Assembly: GCA_036365145.1 (NCBI GenBank)
Contig: JAEOAD010000015.1
Coordinates: 9,045,501-9,109,500, forward strand
From: Orientallactaga sibirica
Taxonomy: Eukaryota; Chordata; Mammalia; Rodentia; Dipodidae
Length of the DNA stretch: 64,000 nt
Direction: 5' to 3'
Shown here: in pieces, positions 12,487 through 24,255 of the stretch
Layout of the letters: every line of letters begins with the position of its first letter
Position numbering within the stretch: the first letter of the stretch is position 1
The notes under the pieces: generated by a model
The model's input: the letters and a program-made list of their open reading frames with translations, nothing else
Database searches by the model: none
Told to the model about the DNA's origin: nothing
Position numbers and translations under genes: made by a program

Positions 12487-12899
12487 ATCAAAAGGAAACA
12501 AATCTTGGTGAGGATGTGGAGAAACGGGAACCCTCATTCACTGCTGGTGGGACTGTAACCTGGAACAACCACTATGGAAAGCAATATGGAGACTCCTAAA
12601 AAGGTTGAGTATAGAGTTCCCAACAGACCTAGTTATTTCCTTACTGGGCATTTACCCTATAAGTTCCATGCCTCAGTTCAGAGATATTTGCTCAACTATG
12701 TTTATAGCTCCTCAATTCATAATAGCTAAGACCTGGAATCAACCCAGGTACCCATCATTGGACAAATGATTAACCAAGATGTGGAATATCTACTCATCAG
12801 TTAGAACAAAACGACACAATGAAATATGAAGAAAAATGGTCGAACTTAGAACAGATCATACTCAGTGAATTCACACAATCACAGAAAGTCAATTGTTTA

Positions 12900-14292
12900 T
12901 GGTCTCACTCATTTGCAGCTCCTAACCTGGATCAGCCTGAGATGCTGACATACCTAATAGGCATCTTGAGGCCTGGACCATAGGAGGATAGGGTTTGGGG
13001 GGGGGGTGGCTGGGAAACACAAAACTTAACCCAAATGGATCAGGTACCATAGAATCCTATATCATGGAAGACAGACTAAAAGTTTGAATCCTCAACTGGA
13101 CCTTAGAGGGAGCCCCTGAATTGAAGGGCCCTGGAGAGGGTGAGATTAAGCTTAAATTTAAATTTCTCCTGTTTCTTTTTTTTTCCTTTTTTCCTGTTTT
13201 CTATTGTCTTCTTTTTCTTCTTTCTTTTCCCTTGGCACTGGCCTGTAACTCCCAGTACCAGGATGTGGTTAACACCCACAATGAGCTGTTGATCAGAGAG
13301 ACCTACAAGGTTTCCCAAAACAAGACAGATTTCTGTCAGAGCACTTGATTATCCACCATAGGTTAATGGTAAGACCCTACTGCCTAAGACACCATATGCT
13401 GTTGGTACAGAGTATGGAGAGATCTGGCTGGAATCTGGATCACAGCAAGTCCCCAGAAAGCCTGTGTCTAGTGCTAGAAAGTGCTACATGTGCTAGTGGG
13501 GGAAAGTGGCCAACATCTGTCCAGCAACTCAAGGTCTAAGCTACTCAGAAGCAAATAACCTGACATGATGCTCACACAGGTGTAATAGTGGCAGTAACCA
13601 ACTGCTCTTGGTTTGGCTAACAGTGGAAATGAAACCATATCTGGAACTGGGAAACAAATCATATCCAAATAATGGGCTTGCTTTCCAATATCAAGCTCCC
13701 ACTAATTTTGGACTACAAAAGGGTCTACACCCAGTAAATTCTGGCTAAATCAATAATAATTATCACATTTAATCTGTGCTGACTTCACTCTCCATTGGAG
13801 AATCTGCTTCTCTTTTTCAGATGCAAGTAGGACCTGAGGAGAGAAACAACCCATTGCACTTCACCCGAGACTCAGCTGAAACCACAGAGGAATTGGGGAA
13901 ATGAGCAAGAGTGTTGCTTTCTTAGGAACCTAATATTATCATAAGAGTGAAGGAGAGAGACACTGAGGACACTCAACACCTACCAACCAGAGCTCCCAAG
14001 GCTCCTAAGAACCCATCACTGAAGCACACGGAAAACAAATCCAACATGGCACAGGGAATTTCATGGAAGAGGGGGCAGAAAGATTGTTAGAGCCACATGT
14101 TGGTACATTATGCACAAGGCATTGCCTCTTCCCCATAACTGACAGCTGCCCCCACAATGCATTACCCAAAATCCCCATGGGGATGACCAGCATCCCCACA
14201 AAGAGGATCCCTTTGGAGTGAAGGCAGGGATGAGGGTAAGGATGGTACCAACTTGTGCTGTTTACATACTGAGTATGTCCATAACTAATTTT
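12900..14292 (+). repeat. L1 3' UTR of insertion 1
   Basis: It follows the end of ORF2 and matches the 3' UTR of the second L1 (45600-47020) block by block: 'ttggcact', 'cacaatgagctgttgatcag', 'gggctgaat'-like and 'gttagagccac' segments. It contains a polypyrimidine run near 13165-13230 and ten consecutive G near 13000, typical of rodent L1 3' UTRs. It ends 'cataactaattttaaaa'. Confidence 0.8.
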
Positions 14293-14312
14293 AAAAAAGA
14301 AGCAAAGACTGG

Positions 14313-15340
14313 TTCAGACTGTTTCCCTCAGAGGTTCTTTGCAGAGCATCTTTTGTAGAGGGTGAAATGCATCAATAAAAGAAGACTACCTGAGCTCATC
14401 TGAAAATCAACTTTGCATCAACATAAAAAGTGAGAAGAGCAGGCTCATGCCTCTTTTGAGAAGGAATATACCCCTCTTTGTGAGCCAGAGGGACAGCTCA
14501 TGGAAGGACTGGTGGCAGTAAGGTTTGTGTAAACAACACTAGACATTTTCATATAAAATTGAAATGTATTTTTCTTCCCCAAAAGGGCAACAGCAACTGA
14601 AAATTGCTGAACATGAATTAGAGAGAGGAGCATAGAACACAAAGAAATGGAAAAGTGAAGTTTAACAATTGAGAAAAAAAAGGTGGGTACCAATCAAGTT
14701 AAGAGAGGAATAAAGAACAAAGTGGGGAGACGAACTAGAGGAAAAAAGCCAGGCAAAGGAAAACAACAATTTCACCAATAAAGCTTAGTGGTACTAAAGG
14801 GGGATTATGAGACATGGTAAAACGAGTAGCATCAGTCTCTCTATTGAACAAACATAGTACCATCCTTCTGGGAACTCAAATCTGTATAAAACACTGGCCT
14901 TGAACTGAGGAATTTCATATTCTAACAGAGGCAGCAGGTAATAAACACTGAATTCAATAGTCTATGTCTTAAATACAAACAGAACCATTGTCATCGATAC
15001 CAACTGAACAGAAGATAATAGAACCTAAGCCAGAACAGGAGTAGAGAAGTACTAAAGACAAGCTTTCATAGGCAGGTAGCACTTGAATTTCATAGTAAAG
15101 GATACCCAAGACTTAATCAGGAGAAGTAATGTTGAATAAGTTATATTGCCATAGAAAAAGGCAGATGTTAGTGTGAAAATATAATAGAAAGTCATATTCA
15201 AGTATCTTGTCACAAGACATTTTGTGTGGTTGGAGCACATGAAACTTGTGGGGAGAGATGAAAGAGCACTGGAAGTGAGTGCTGGTGTCAACCAAGCCTT
15301 GGAGCATCTGCAAGGCAACTCAAGGCAAAAGTACTCTTGT
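14313..15340. other. unclassified DNA with first copy of a local direct repeat
   Basis: No gene. The segment about 14575-14795 resembles 16195-16420: both have the order 'gcaact', 'gaacatgaatta', 'agaaatggaaa', 'aataaag'. See findings. Confidence 0.45.
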
Positions 15341-15445
15341 TGGCAGTGGTGGCACCTGCCTGGGACACAACACCCAGGGGAATGAGGCAGATGGGTGAGA
15401 AGTTCAAAGCCATCCTATGCTATATGAGAAATAACAATAACCATC
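15341..15445 (+). repeat. degenerate B1-like remnant
   Basis: The pieces 'ggcagtggtggcacctgcct', 'ggaatgaggcagatgg' and 'agttcaaagccatcctatg' follow B1 order but are strongly diverged. Confidence 0.4.
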
Positions 15446-15724
15446 ATCACAATAACAAAAAAACAATTTCTCCTGGTCTTTATTACCTTATTATAAGAAT
15501 GTAAGATTGGTGAAGTGAAATTGAAGAGTTTTGTAATATTGACCACATAAGAGGTCCAAATAAGTAAAAGTTACTGGAGGGAGGGAAGGTAAAGATCTAC
15601 TCGTATGTTTTAGCTGTCTTCTAGAACAAAGATTGAAGTTAAATGTTATATGCAAAAGAAGGGAGAAGTGCAAAGGTTATTTATGTCATTTTACCTTCTA
15701 GCATCCCATATTTTGCATCTTTTT

Positions 15725-15978
15725 TTTTTTTTTTTTTTTTGGAGAGAGACACAGAGAGAGACAGAGAGAGCGAGAGGAAGACAGATAGAGATGGGTGCGC
15801 CAGCAGCGTCTCAGCTGCTGCGAACGAAATCTAGATTTGTGTGCCCCCTTGTGGCCAAGTGCAGCATTGCACCCTTGCATCACTTTGCATCTGGCTAAAC
15901 GTGGGACCTGGGGATTGGAACCAGCGTTCTTAGGCTTAGGAGGCAGGCGCCTTAACCGCTAAGCCATCTCTCCAGCCC
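15725..15978 (-). mobile_element. B2-like SINE, type II, minus strand
   Basis: A long poly-T (15719-15740) precedes the reverse complement of a type II copy: 'gtgcgccagcagcgtctcag', 'gcatcactttgcatctggct' and 'taagccatctctccagcccc'. A duplication of about 17 bp, catattttgcatctttt, flanks it (from 15707 and from 15979). It is one of the least mutated copies here. Confidence 0.95.
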
Positions 15979-15996
15979 CATATTTTGCATCTTTTT

Positions 15997-16918
15997 ACAT
16001 TCTGTTCCTGAAGAGATTGTGATGGGAAACCCAATACTATTTAAGACAGACTTCTTCATTGTCAGGCCACTTTAACATTTGGAAATGGCTCTCTATGACT
16101 ATGCAAAAAGGCTCAACATCCTGACAGTACACAATGGGTCAGTGAGTGATTAGCCTGCATGCGGGAATAATTACAGGAAAGTAATGAACATTTATTCATT
16201 GGAAAAAGAAAGTTGCAACTAAAGGTAACTGAGCATGAATTATAGTGAGAGGAGATGGGAAATGTTTAGAAATGGAAAGGTTAAGAATCCACAGTTGAAA
16301 AAAGAAGGGTAACAGTATTAGGGTAAGGATAGAAGAGAGAATAAAGTTTAATGAACTGACAGGTGGGAAAGGGATCAAGGTGAAGGAGAATATATTTTTT
16401 ACCCATAAAGTTCAGTAGTGCTTTTAGAATTGCAAATATGCATTTAAATTTAATAATACAATTATGGTATATTAAATGTCAAATGACTGTTACAGAAAAG
16501 CACTTAAAATTAATACATATGCATGAGATAAATCCTGTCTGGTTGTCAAGGTCTGAATTCAAAATTACATAAGTGAGGCTTTTGCACTGAATTTTGTTAT
16601 ATCTTAAGGTTGCAAAGATCTATGAATTTCATTGGTATTTAGCAAAGAAGCATGAGGAAAGCTTAGTTAGAGCTGACAAATGGTACGGAGTCAGGGCAGG
16701 GAGCAGCAGAACTCTTATCACCATCACCATCATCATGACTACTGCTGAAATGATTGTGGAGGTACCTATATTAATGACTCTGTTTATCACACAGTCTTTT
16801 CATCCTTTCTAACAAATTTTATTCCTACCTTTCCCTGTTACTCCTTATGTATGTCTGCCTTTCTGTTCTATTATTTTATTACATTGAAAATTATTAGGAG
16901 TTTAAATCCTTGTTTTAG
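15997..16918. other. unique DNA with second copy of a local direct repeat
   Basis: Positions 16195-16420 resemble 14575-14795. The rest is AT-rich and unrecognised. Confidence 0.45.
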
Positions 16919-16931
16919 ATTCCTTTAGCTA

Positions 16932-17140
16932 GGCTGGAGATATGGTTAAGGCACTTGCCTACAAAGCCAAAGAACCCAGGTTTGGTTCCCCAGGACCCAC
17001 ATAGGCCAGATGCACAAAGTGGTGCATGTGTCTGGAATTTCTTGCAGTAGCCAAAGGCCCTGGTGTATTCTCTCTCTCTCTCCCCTCTTTCTATCTGCCT
17101 TTTCCTCTCTCTCAAATAAGTAAGATGAAAGAAATTAAAA
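16932..17140 (+). mobile_element. B2-like SINE, type I
   Basis: Flanked by attcctttagcta at 16919-16931 and 17141-17153. The body carries the type I phrases 'gccagatgcacaaagtggtg' and 'ctctcaaataagtaag'. Confidence 0.95.
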
Positions 17141-17153
17141 ATTCCTTTAGCTA

Positions 17154-17774
17154 TGTATTTACAGTCTTATTCTTAAAAGTATGCAGTACATTTACACAGA
17201 ACAATGAGCAAAAATGTCACTTCCTGTATTTCCTCACCAATTCTACTTTCAAAGGTAACATTCTATGCTATGACAATATTTTCATTCAAGGAAATATTTT
17301 CTGAGGACTTCTAGACAACTTCTAGAGGGATGGCTATTTGATCAAAACCAAACAATGGGAACATGCAATAAGTATGCTCCACACATATTTCTGTGCAGAA
17401 ATAATCTCTGAGAGAAGTTAGCATTTTCCCCAGCATTGGGACAAATATCCTGAAAATCTCTTCCCTTTAAATGTGAGGTCAAACTTAAAGTGAAACATGG
17501 TGGGCTGAACAAATGCATTTACCTTACCTTTGTCCTGAAATGCCAACATAGTGACAGTAAATCAATTTTTTTTTTAGTATAAACTCACAAAGAGTGACAA
17601 AATAGCAGCAGCACAATTTTAGAAACTACAAAGCAGATAGACGGGATAACTGACTCTCAGATGGGAGACAACTCAACTCTAAGACAGTAATAAGGAAACC
17701 CAGAGGCAGGCAGACTCAAACCCTGGGAAAACCAAAAGTGTGGGTATCAAAAGTCAAAAAACGCCAGGATGCAC
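17154..17774. other. unique DNA, nothing recognised
   Basis: AT-rich, with no open frame of interest and no repeat identified. Confidence 0.45.
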
Positions 17775-18085
17775 TTATGTTTTGTAAATTTTATATTAAT
17801 TTTACCATTTTGAAATATTCATATATATGCATAATGTGTTTTGATCTGATATCCCCAATTATCCTCTCTTATCTGCTCAACTCCCATTAACACTTATTTT
17901 ACCTTATTATCCCCATCTTACTTTCATGCTTAACAAACCTTATTTGGGTTAAATTAGCGTTGCTTGCGTGATCGCGAGTGGAGGGTTATGTTCTGTGCAA
18001 TGAGTAACTTGCTAGTGGCTGTACCTCTGATGACACTCTACTCCCTACTCGCAGCAATCATTAACTTTAAGTGCCAGTAGTGGAA
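17775..18085 (-). repeat. L1 3' UTR fragment, minus strand
   Basis: The plus strand reads 'gcataatgtgttttgatctg', a C-rich stretch, then 'gtaacttgctagtggctgta' and 'gcaatcattaactttaagtg'. This resembles the reverse complement of common rodent L1 3' ends. The call is from memory of that pattern. Confidence 0.5.
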
Positions 18086-18484
18086 CTACTTAAACATGTT
18101 GGAAGGTTATTCTTGCAGTTGCAAATTAAATGAAAATAATGATATGATAATTAGAAGTTCCTCAAAGTTTAGTTTGCTATATCAACCTGGTGTGAAGTTC
18201 ACCAGTGACCAAAAACCACCTATACAACTGAGACGAAGTCAACATCCAGGGCTTTACTCATAATATGAGTTATTTAAAAAGTAAACAAACTTCACTGGGA
18301 AGGAATTGTACGTGGAGTTAATCTGATCCAACTTTACCCTATACATTCAAAACAACGTTACCTCACTTCTTATATTTTTAAATACCTCCTGAAGAAAATC
18401 ATGTGCTTTAATTGGACTGAATGAAGTAATTAAAAGACAATATTCATTGATCTACATTCATAATTTTTAAAAGTCTTGTATTGT

Positions 18485-18690
18485 GTGGAGGGGGGATATG
18501 TACATGCATGTGTGTGCACGTGCATGTGCGTGGGTGTGTGTTTGCATGTGCACATCATTGTCTCTTACCACTGCAAACTAATGCTGCTGTCTGGTTTTAT
18601 ATGGGTGGCTGGGTAATTTAACCTTAGAGTTAGCAGGCTTTGCAAACAAGTGCCTGCAGCTGTGAGCCATCTCTACAACCTCTTGCATTC
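18485..18690 (-). repeat. degenerate B2/B4-type SINE with (TG)n tail, minus strand
   Basis: A TG- and CATG-rich tract at 18500-18555 is followed by 'aggctttgcaaacaagtgcc' and 'gtgagccatctctacaacct', the reverse complement of a tRNA-type SINE head. Heavily mutated. Confidence 0.45.
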
Positions 18691-18799
18691 TTAATTTGAG
18701 ATGAACTGATCTATTCGAAATCAATGTGGCTGCCTATGACTTGAAAGGTACACTCTGGAGAGGGCAAGGCAGAATTAGCTAATGGCTGATGCTATAATG

Positions 18800-18940
18800 A
18801 GGGAGACGTGTCAAACCTGCAACCCACAGGCCTCATGTATCTCCAGATCGCTATAAATGTGACTCAACAGTTTAAAGATAATAACATCATATTTCAATGT
18901 CAAAGGTTGAACACTACTACTATAAAGCCTGTTCTGGTTT
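18800..18940. repeat. possible hAT-type DNA transposon remnant
   Basis: 'gtcaaacctgcaacccacag' and 'caaaggttgaacactactac' resemble the ends of mammalian non-autonomous hAT elements. No terminal inverted repeat or 8-bp target duplication could be confirmed. Confidence 0.35.
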
Positions 18941-18964
18941 GATTCATCAGTATGTAATAAATGC

Positions 18965-20200
18965 CACTTTAATAACTTTTTCGAGAATTTTAGTACATGA
19001 ACATACTATAGTTTGATTATAATGCTCTTCCTTTACCCTCTTTTACCCCCCCACCCACATTCCACTGACCCCCCTCCTCTTTCCAAGTAGTCCCTCTATT
19101 TTTTAAATTTTTATGCAATTAATTTATTTATTAGAGAGAGAGAGAGCGAGAATGAGGCAGATAGACAGAAAGAGAGAATGGGCACTTCAGGGCCTCCAGC
19201 CACTGCAAACGAACTCCAGACATATGCACACACCCCCCCCCTTGTGCATCTGGCTTACGTGGATCCTGGGGAATTGAACCAAGGTCCTTAGGTTTCACAG
19301 GCAAACACCTTAATGGCTAAGCTATTTCCCCAGTCCAGTCCCTCTATTTTGATGTCTCATTTTTTTGTCATCCCCTCATCTATGTCAAAATGTCGATGGG
19401 ATCGATATGGTGAAGTTCTTGTGGAAGTAAGGACATCCTACAGTTGCAGTGAGGTCATGAATGCACCAGTCACTCCATGGCTGGAGGACAGTGTCCAAAA
19501 GTGTTCATCCCACACTCTTTTTCTATATTTGTCCCACCCCCTTTTCATGATAGCCAGTGAATGTTGGAGGCTGTGGTAGAGATGTCTCATTTGAGCTCAC
19601 AAGAGATGCTTATTTGCAGCACTTCGATGAGCTTTGAGTCTCCACAGTACCCAATACCACCTCCAGTTAGAAGCTTCTCTGGCCTATGGTGAAATCAGCG
19701 CTAATATTCTTTTTGCCTCTTGTATAATGTTACCTGAGCCCTGGTGGGTCTGCAAGAGATGTCACATACAGTGTTGAGCACTCAACTGATGAATCTTGGA
19801 TTTCCCCAGTAATTAACTGTCATCTACAAAAAGTAGCTTGCCTAACCAACCAAAATCAAGAACAATACCACTCTATGGGCATAAACATAAATACCTAGAG
19901 GTCAATTGGGTAAGCATGTTTAAAAAAAAAAAAGTGATAGCTTCCCCTCTAGGTCCTATTACCATCCAAACCATAAGCTTAGACTCAGTTTTCAGAATCC
20001 TGCCATGGCATAGCTGAGTTCTATCATAAGTCTGAAATGAAGGTAGCAGTTTGGTTGAATTCTTATATGAATAATTTGGGAAGAAATCCTCCTCCTGAGA
20101 CCATGGTTTGGTTGACATGTGGCTGTGAGGAAGAGGCTTCAGTGTTGTCACTGGATGTTCACTGGTCTCAATCCAAGTTGCCACTCTTAATTTCATTGCC
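18965..20200 (-). repeat. L1 3' UTR region, minus strand, interrupted by a B2-like SINE
   Basis: It opens like other minus-strand L1 3' ends in this window: a T-rich start, 'atgctcttcctttaccctc', then C-rich text. It continues with 'gtcatgaatgcaccagtcac', which has a diverged match at about 61475. The only sizeable minus frame, 19873-20196, shows no protein pattern. Confidence 0.5.
19103..19336 (-). mobile_element. B2-like SINE, type I, minus strand
   Basis: Flanked by agtccctctatttt at 19089-19102 and 19337-19350. It contains a (GA)n stretch and 'cttgtgcatctggcttacgt'. Confidence 0.94.
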
Positions 20201-20526
20201 AGTGACAGGGCATTGAATCCTTCATGTGCTTTGATTCTGTTTTTCTATTCTGCTACTATTTAGGCAAAGTTACCTACTTACACATGTCTTGTGTGATTAA
20301 TGATCACATGTGTTATCCCTCTATCTAAGGTAAACAGTACCATTTAACATGATCTAATCATAGGATCAAAGCCTGTGCTATTTAAAGGTCTTAACATGAT
20401 GTAAGGTAAGGTAGATCTAATGGGGTATGTCTCGGAATTCTGCCCTCTATGGTTCTCCTCTGAGTTTGCAACTAATAGAAAAAAATGCAGGAGATGTCCT
20501 TAACCATACCAATGCCATTTCTTTGT

Positions 20527-20665
20527 TTTCTTTTATTTTTTAAGAGAGAGAATGAGAATTAGTACGCCAGGGCCTCCAGCCACTGCAATCGCACTCCAGA
20601 GGCCAGAGCTATCTTGTGCACTTGCGCAACCTTGCGCACCGGTGTCACCTTGTGCGCCTAATGGT
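20527..20665 (-). mobile_element. B2-like SINE fragment, minus strand
   Basis: 'agagagagaatgagaattag' and 'gggcctccagccactgcaat' match the 3' half of the family. The tRNA-like head is missing. The middle holds unusual 'cttgcgcaaccttgcgcacc' repeats. Confidence 0.75.
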
Positions 20666-20669
20666 GCTG

Positions 20670-20837
20670 ATTGGACCATGTGGTCCTTGGACTGAGGCCA
20701 AAGGAGCTTGTAGATATCCCCTCACTGAATGAGCCCCTTTAGATCCACGTCCTTGATTTTATGAACTTCAGAACCCAAGCTGATAATCTCATTCAGGGCA
20801 GAACAACTAGCAAGCACCTTTGCCACCATGAGGAGAT
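20670..20837 (-). pseudogene. exon-like antisense segment, identity unknown
   Basis: On the minus strand a pyrimidine-rich tract ends in an acceptor-like AG at 20839-20838. The sequence then reads open for about 37 codons (including SLGSEVHKIKDVDLKG), meets TGA at 20725-20723, and stays open for about 28 more codons in the same frame (GDIYKLLWPQSKDH). The text looks protein-like but I cannot name a family. With the in-frame stop it may be a dead exon, a retrocopy or chance. Confidence 0.3.
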
Positions 20838-20839
20838 CT

Positions 20840-21668
20840 GAAAGCAAAAAAATATGTAAAGCAAAACAGAATTGATGACTCACCCTTCAGACATACTTCG
20901 TGTTTTCAAAATGCACCAGCCTGAGAACGACTTGTCACACCATGAGGGCAAATGTGCATGAGGTCCAAGTACTATCATAGTGTTGCCATAGGAACGGAGA
21001 GACCAGGAATAGGAAGTCACAGGGGAAGCCATGTTTGGGGCACTGAGGACTAAAAGATGTACAATCTCGTCCCCGATGACTGTAGGTGAGGGTAGAACAG
21101 CCCTTTGTGGTCTTACATGCCTTTCATCATTTTATTTTAAACCTTTGCTGGGCATGTCACAACCCTTTAAAGGGGGCAGTGGTCTATAGCTGAAACCTGA
21201 AATGTTGAATTTCTCTTGTATAACAATGTATTTTAAAATTTAAGAAGGCTTTTCATACTGAAGTGGAAGAAATATATTACAACTTATTATTGTAATAATC
21301 CTCCACTTTGGTGTATAAAGACCCATTCAGATTTCTCAACATGAAGATCACAGAAACTACAGTGCATTATTCTGTGAGTACCTCAAGCTCAGCATGTCCC
21401 AAACTGAGCACATTATTCTACTTTTCCACTCAGGCAAACCCATTCTTGTAGATTCCTCTGTTGCTTCAAGGTTATCAACTTTAGCTGGTCCTATAAAATA
21501 GAAATCTAAAGTCATTCTCCATTTTACTTTACCAATATGCATATCACCCCCACACACACACACACACACACTAGTTATCTGTGTGGCAAACAGCACTGTG
21601 ATATTATTTTCTGGATTTTCATCTTTAGTAATTTGGTAAAGGCATTTAACATATAAAAAATATTTTGG
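20840..21668. other. unique DNA with a short (CA)n microsatellite
   Basis: A (CA)n run lies at about 21550-21571. No gene or dispersed repeat recognised. Confidence 0.5.
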
Positions 21669-21880
21669 GGTTGGAGAGATGGCTCTACAGTTAAAGGTGC
21701 TTGCTTGCAAAGTCTTCAGACCCATATATAATAATATCTATGTTAAGTCAGATTCACAAAGTGGCACATGCATCTGGAGTTTTTAGGGCAAAAGGCCCCG
21801 GTCTCTTTCTCCCTCTTTCTCTCTCTTTTGCTCCCTTAATCTTTCCCTTGTCTCAAACAAATAAATATAATCATTTAAAA
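21669..21880 (+). mobile_element. B2-like SINE, type I
   Basis: The head 'ggttggagagatggctctac' is followed by a diverged body with 'gtggcacatgcatctggagt', a CT-rich tract and 'caaacaaataaat'. Confidence 0.88.
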
Positions 21881-23343
21881 ATATCAAGTGCTTCAATCAG
21901 AAAAAAATGATAAAGAGTTTTAGAAAAACATCAAATCATAATTGATTTGTCATGAAAATCTATTCATATCATTTGGGCAAGAGTTTGTCAGCAAAGGGCC
22001 CTAAGAAATGTATGCAGTAAATTAAATTTAATTTTTTTGTACTCTGTGTCAGAAATAAACTTTATTTCCACTAATCTGTTGAATTTCCCTGTTCTCCAAA
22101 GTCACTATGTCCTCGCCCCCTCACACTTAGATTGAGATGATGTTATTGTGTTCTTGATAATGGGAAATGGGGCAAGGTGGAACATTCCAGCATTACTCAA
22201 AGGGTGGTTAGTGGAATATTGCTTGCCCACAAACTATTTCTAGCTATTCAAAAATAATGTAAGTATTGGAACTGAAGGGTGGGGATTCAGATTTTTTTCT
22301 CACAATTGGACAAAGTATTTATCCTTTTGTACTATGTAATTACATTGTATTGTCTCACCAAAAATCACATACATATGTTCTTATACTCCTAGTGTCCCAG
22401 AAACCCCAATGAGTTCTTCTCCTTATCTGAGGAGCAGAGGAGGGCAGACTTAGAAAATGGAATCAACATGAAAAGTAAAAGACTATCTGATTACTGAATT
22501 GAGTTTATCAATCAACTTAAAGTTTCTGAATAAAAATTGTTAATACTCATTTAAGTTTAAAAGATTCATATTTTTGGCTTAATGTTTTAAATTATTATAA
22601 ACAGTATAGGAAAAAAAAACCTTGACATTTGTAGATATGTTTTTAATTTAGAAGTTTGGCATATATTCAGCTATCAATATAAGTAGAAGAAATGACTAGA
22701 TGAAGTATAATTCTAGAGCAGAGATAAGTATCTTGAAGTGAACTCACAGTTTTCCTTGTAGTGGTTCTGTTCAACTGCTCAGTATTGAACCAAAAGACAG
22801 ACTCTGTGTAGGAGAAAGTAACCAGTAAGGTGTTGCTAGCAGTACAGGGAGAGAAAAATGCAATGAAACTTGAAAGGCTTTAAATGTAACCCTTGATTCC
22901 TCAATCAATGTTTGCAGAACACTGGTGCTACAAAGAGATGAGGGGATAGGACTGATAACAGAAAATAAAAACAGAATGACATTATCCATGTTTCATTTTA
23001 CCTAGGAATAAGGTCTTCTACATGAGAAAACTACCTCAAAGACTAAAGCACTGCAAGATGCTTTCCAACTCTGAATATTGCTTGCGGTTGGAAGTGATAT
23101 TTATGAGCTGGATATCTCTGAAGGTGAGGGTTCAAAGCCAAAGACACAAAAAATTAACAATTTAGGAAGTATAATTTAAGTGAACTGATAGAAGTCATTG
23201 ATATAGATTGTCTTCAAACTAAAATGGATCTGGACACAAACCTTAAATTTTGATCAGACTAAGCAATCAGACTTTCACTAAAATCAATAAATAAAACAAT
23301 CTCAGATGAAATAACCATAGAAGTCATTTAAAACTCTTTTATA
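21881..23343. other. unique DNA, nothing recognised
   Basis: AT-rich, with no coding frame, SINE or L1 recognised over about 1.4 kb. Confidence 0.45.
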
Positions 23344-23512
23344 GACCAGGCATGGTGGTACACTACTTTAATCTCAGCACTCTAGAGGGAGATGTAAGAC
23401 GATCTCTATGAGTTCAAGGCCAGCCTGAGACTACATAGTGAATTCCAGGTCAGTAGATAAGCCTGGGCTAGAGTGAAACTCTACCACAATGCCTGGCATA
23501 CCATGAAAAAAA
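23344..23512 (+). mobile_element. B1 SINE, plus strand
   Basis: 'ccaggcatggtggtacacta' through 'gttcaaggccagcctgagac' to an A-rich end. A small insertion sits after 'ccaggtcag'. Confidence 0.88.
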
Positions 23513-23624
23513 TCATTATACATAAAAAGAGACAAAATTGTTGGGGGGAAGGGAGGGAAATATCATGTGGTTTTTGGATGTAAGTATAGAAGTTGTCAAT
23601 AAAAATAATAATTTTTAAAAAGAC

Positions 23625-23842
23625 CAATAAAAGATTAGTCAACTATGGAGAAGTCAAATATGGTCCAATACCTTGTTTTATAAATTTTTTTTGTTGTTTA
23701 TGCATTCTTGTGACATATTTTGTGCACAAGAGCAGGTTAAGTACTGATCTGATAGTAAAGGTCATACAGCCCCCAAAACTCAAATGTTTACTATCTGGCC
23801 CTTCACAGAGCAAGTTTTGCAACCTTTGAAATACTTAGTAGT
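23625..23842 (+). repeat. hAT-type DNA transposon remnant
   Basis: 'agtcaactatggagaagtca' at the left and 'tactatctggcccttcacag' then 'agttttgcaacc' at the right match the layout of an old mammalian non-autonomous hAT element. That family has 'tatctggcccttta' near its end. Terminal repeats are too mutated to measure. Confidence 0.55.
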
Positions 23843-24255
23843 GCTGTTTGTGAAGTAAGTCCTAATAATCTTGTGAAGAAATTAGAAGTTAAGAATAGAT
23901 TCGTTATCCTGTGTGGTCTTAGTTATGTGACATTTGCTTGCTTCTTTATCTTCTGTAGTTTCTTATTTTTACCTTTCTTCTGTCTTGATGTGGAATGTGT
24001 TTTGGGGCTGGTGATATACTTTGATTTGTTTCTCTTTTTCTTTTATATATCTACTAGAGGCATTTTTTTGTGAACAACATAAAGCTTACATAAAACATTT
24101 TTTAGATATGCAAGTCTATTTTAAGCTGTTAAATCAAACATTCAACCACATATATAATTTATACACAACTTCTCCATCCACATTTTACTGATATATTGAT
24201 GTATATATTAACAAATTACTATTGCTAGGATAATTATTTTCCTCTTATTTTTTAA
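23843..24255. other. unique T-rich DNA
   Basis: No repeat recognised. The 66-codon plus frame at 23873 is Phe-rich because the DNA is T-rich. Confidence 0.45.

Larger units (their letters stand above)
10425..12895 (+). pseudogene. L1 ORF2 relic (endonuclease and reverse transcriptase pieces)
   Basis: ORF2p is the L1 endonuclease and reverse transcriptase. Recognisable pieces in order are 'INRYAPNTGAPQF' (endonuclease), a linker matching the second L1, 'KKNPGPEGFSAKFYQTF' at about 11763-11815 (start of the reverse transcriptase) and C-terminal sequence at 12500-12895. Near 12055 the text jumps from 'DQVGLIPGW' to the C-terminal 'EEEIQMVNTHLL' region, so the catalytic core with its Asp-Asp pair is gone. 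Frames are broken by stops and by two SINEs. Confidence 0.85.
10021..14312 (+). mobile_element. L1 insertion 1 with 20-bp target-site duplication
   Basis: Bases 10021-10040 and 14293-14312 are the same 20-mer with one change (aaaaaagaagcaaaga then t or c, then tgg), giving the insertion limits. Inside lie GC-rich 5' sequence (10041-10425), ORF2 relics (10425-12895) and an L1 3' UTR (about 12900-14292). ORF1 is absent and ORF2 has internal deletions, so the element is dead. Two B2-like SINEs later inserted into it. Confidence 0.88.

Noticed and set aside
15719..15978. Possible tRNA gene in the tRNA-like SINE heads
   Set aside because: A and B box-like text is part of B2-like SINEs with tails and target duplications, not a foldable tRNA with mature ends.
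19873..20196. 107-codon minus-strand frame
   Set aside because: Lies in an L1 3' UTR-like region and lacks protein features.
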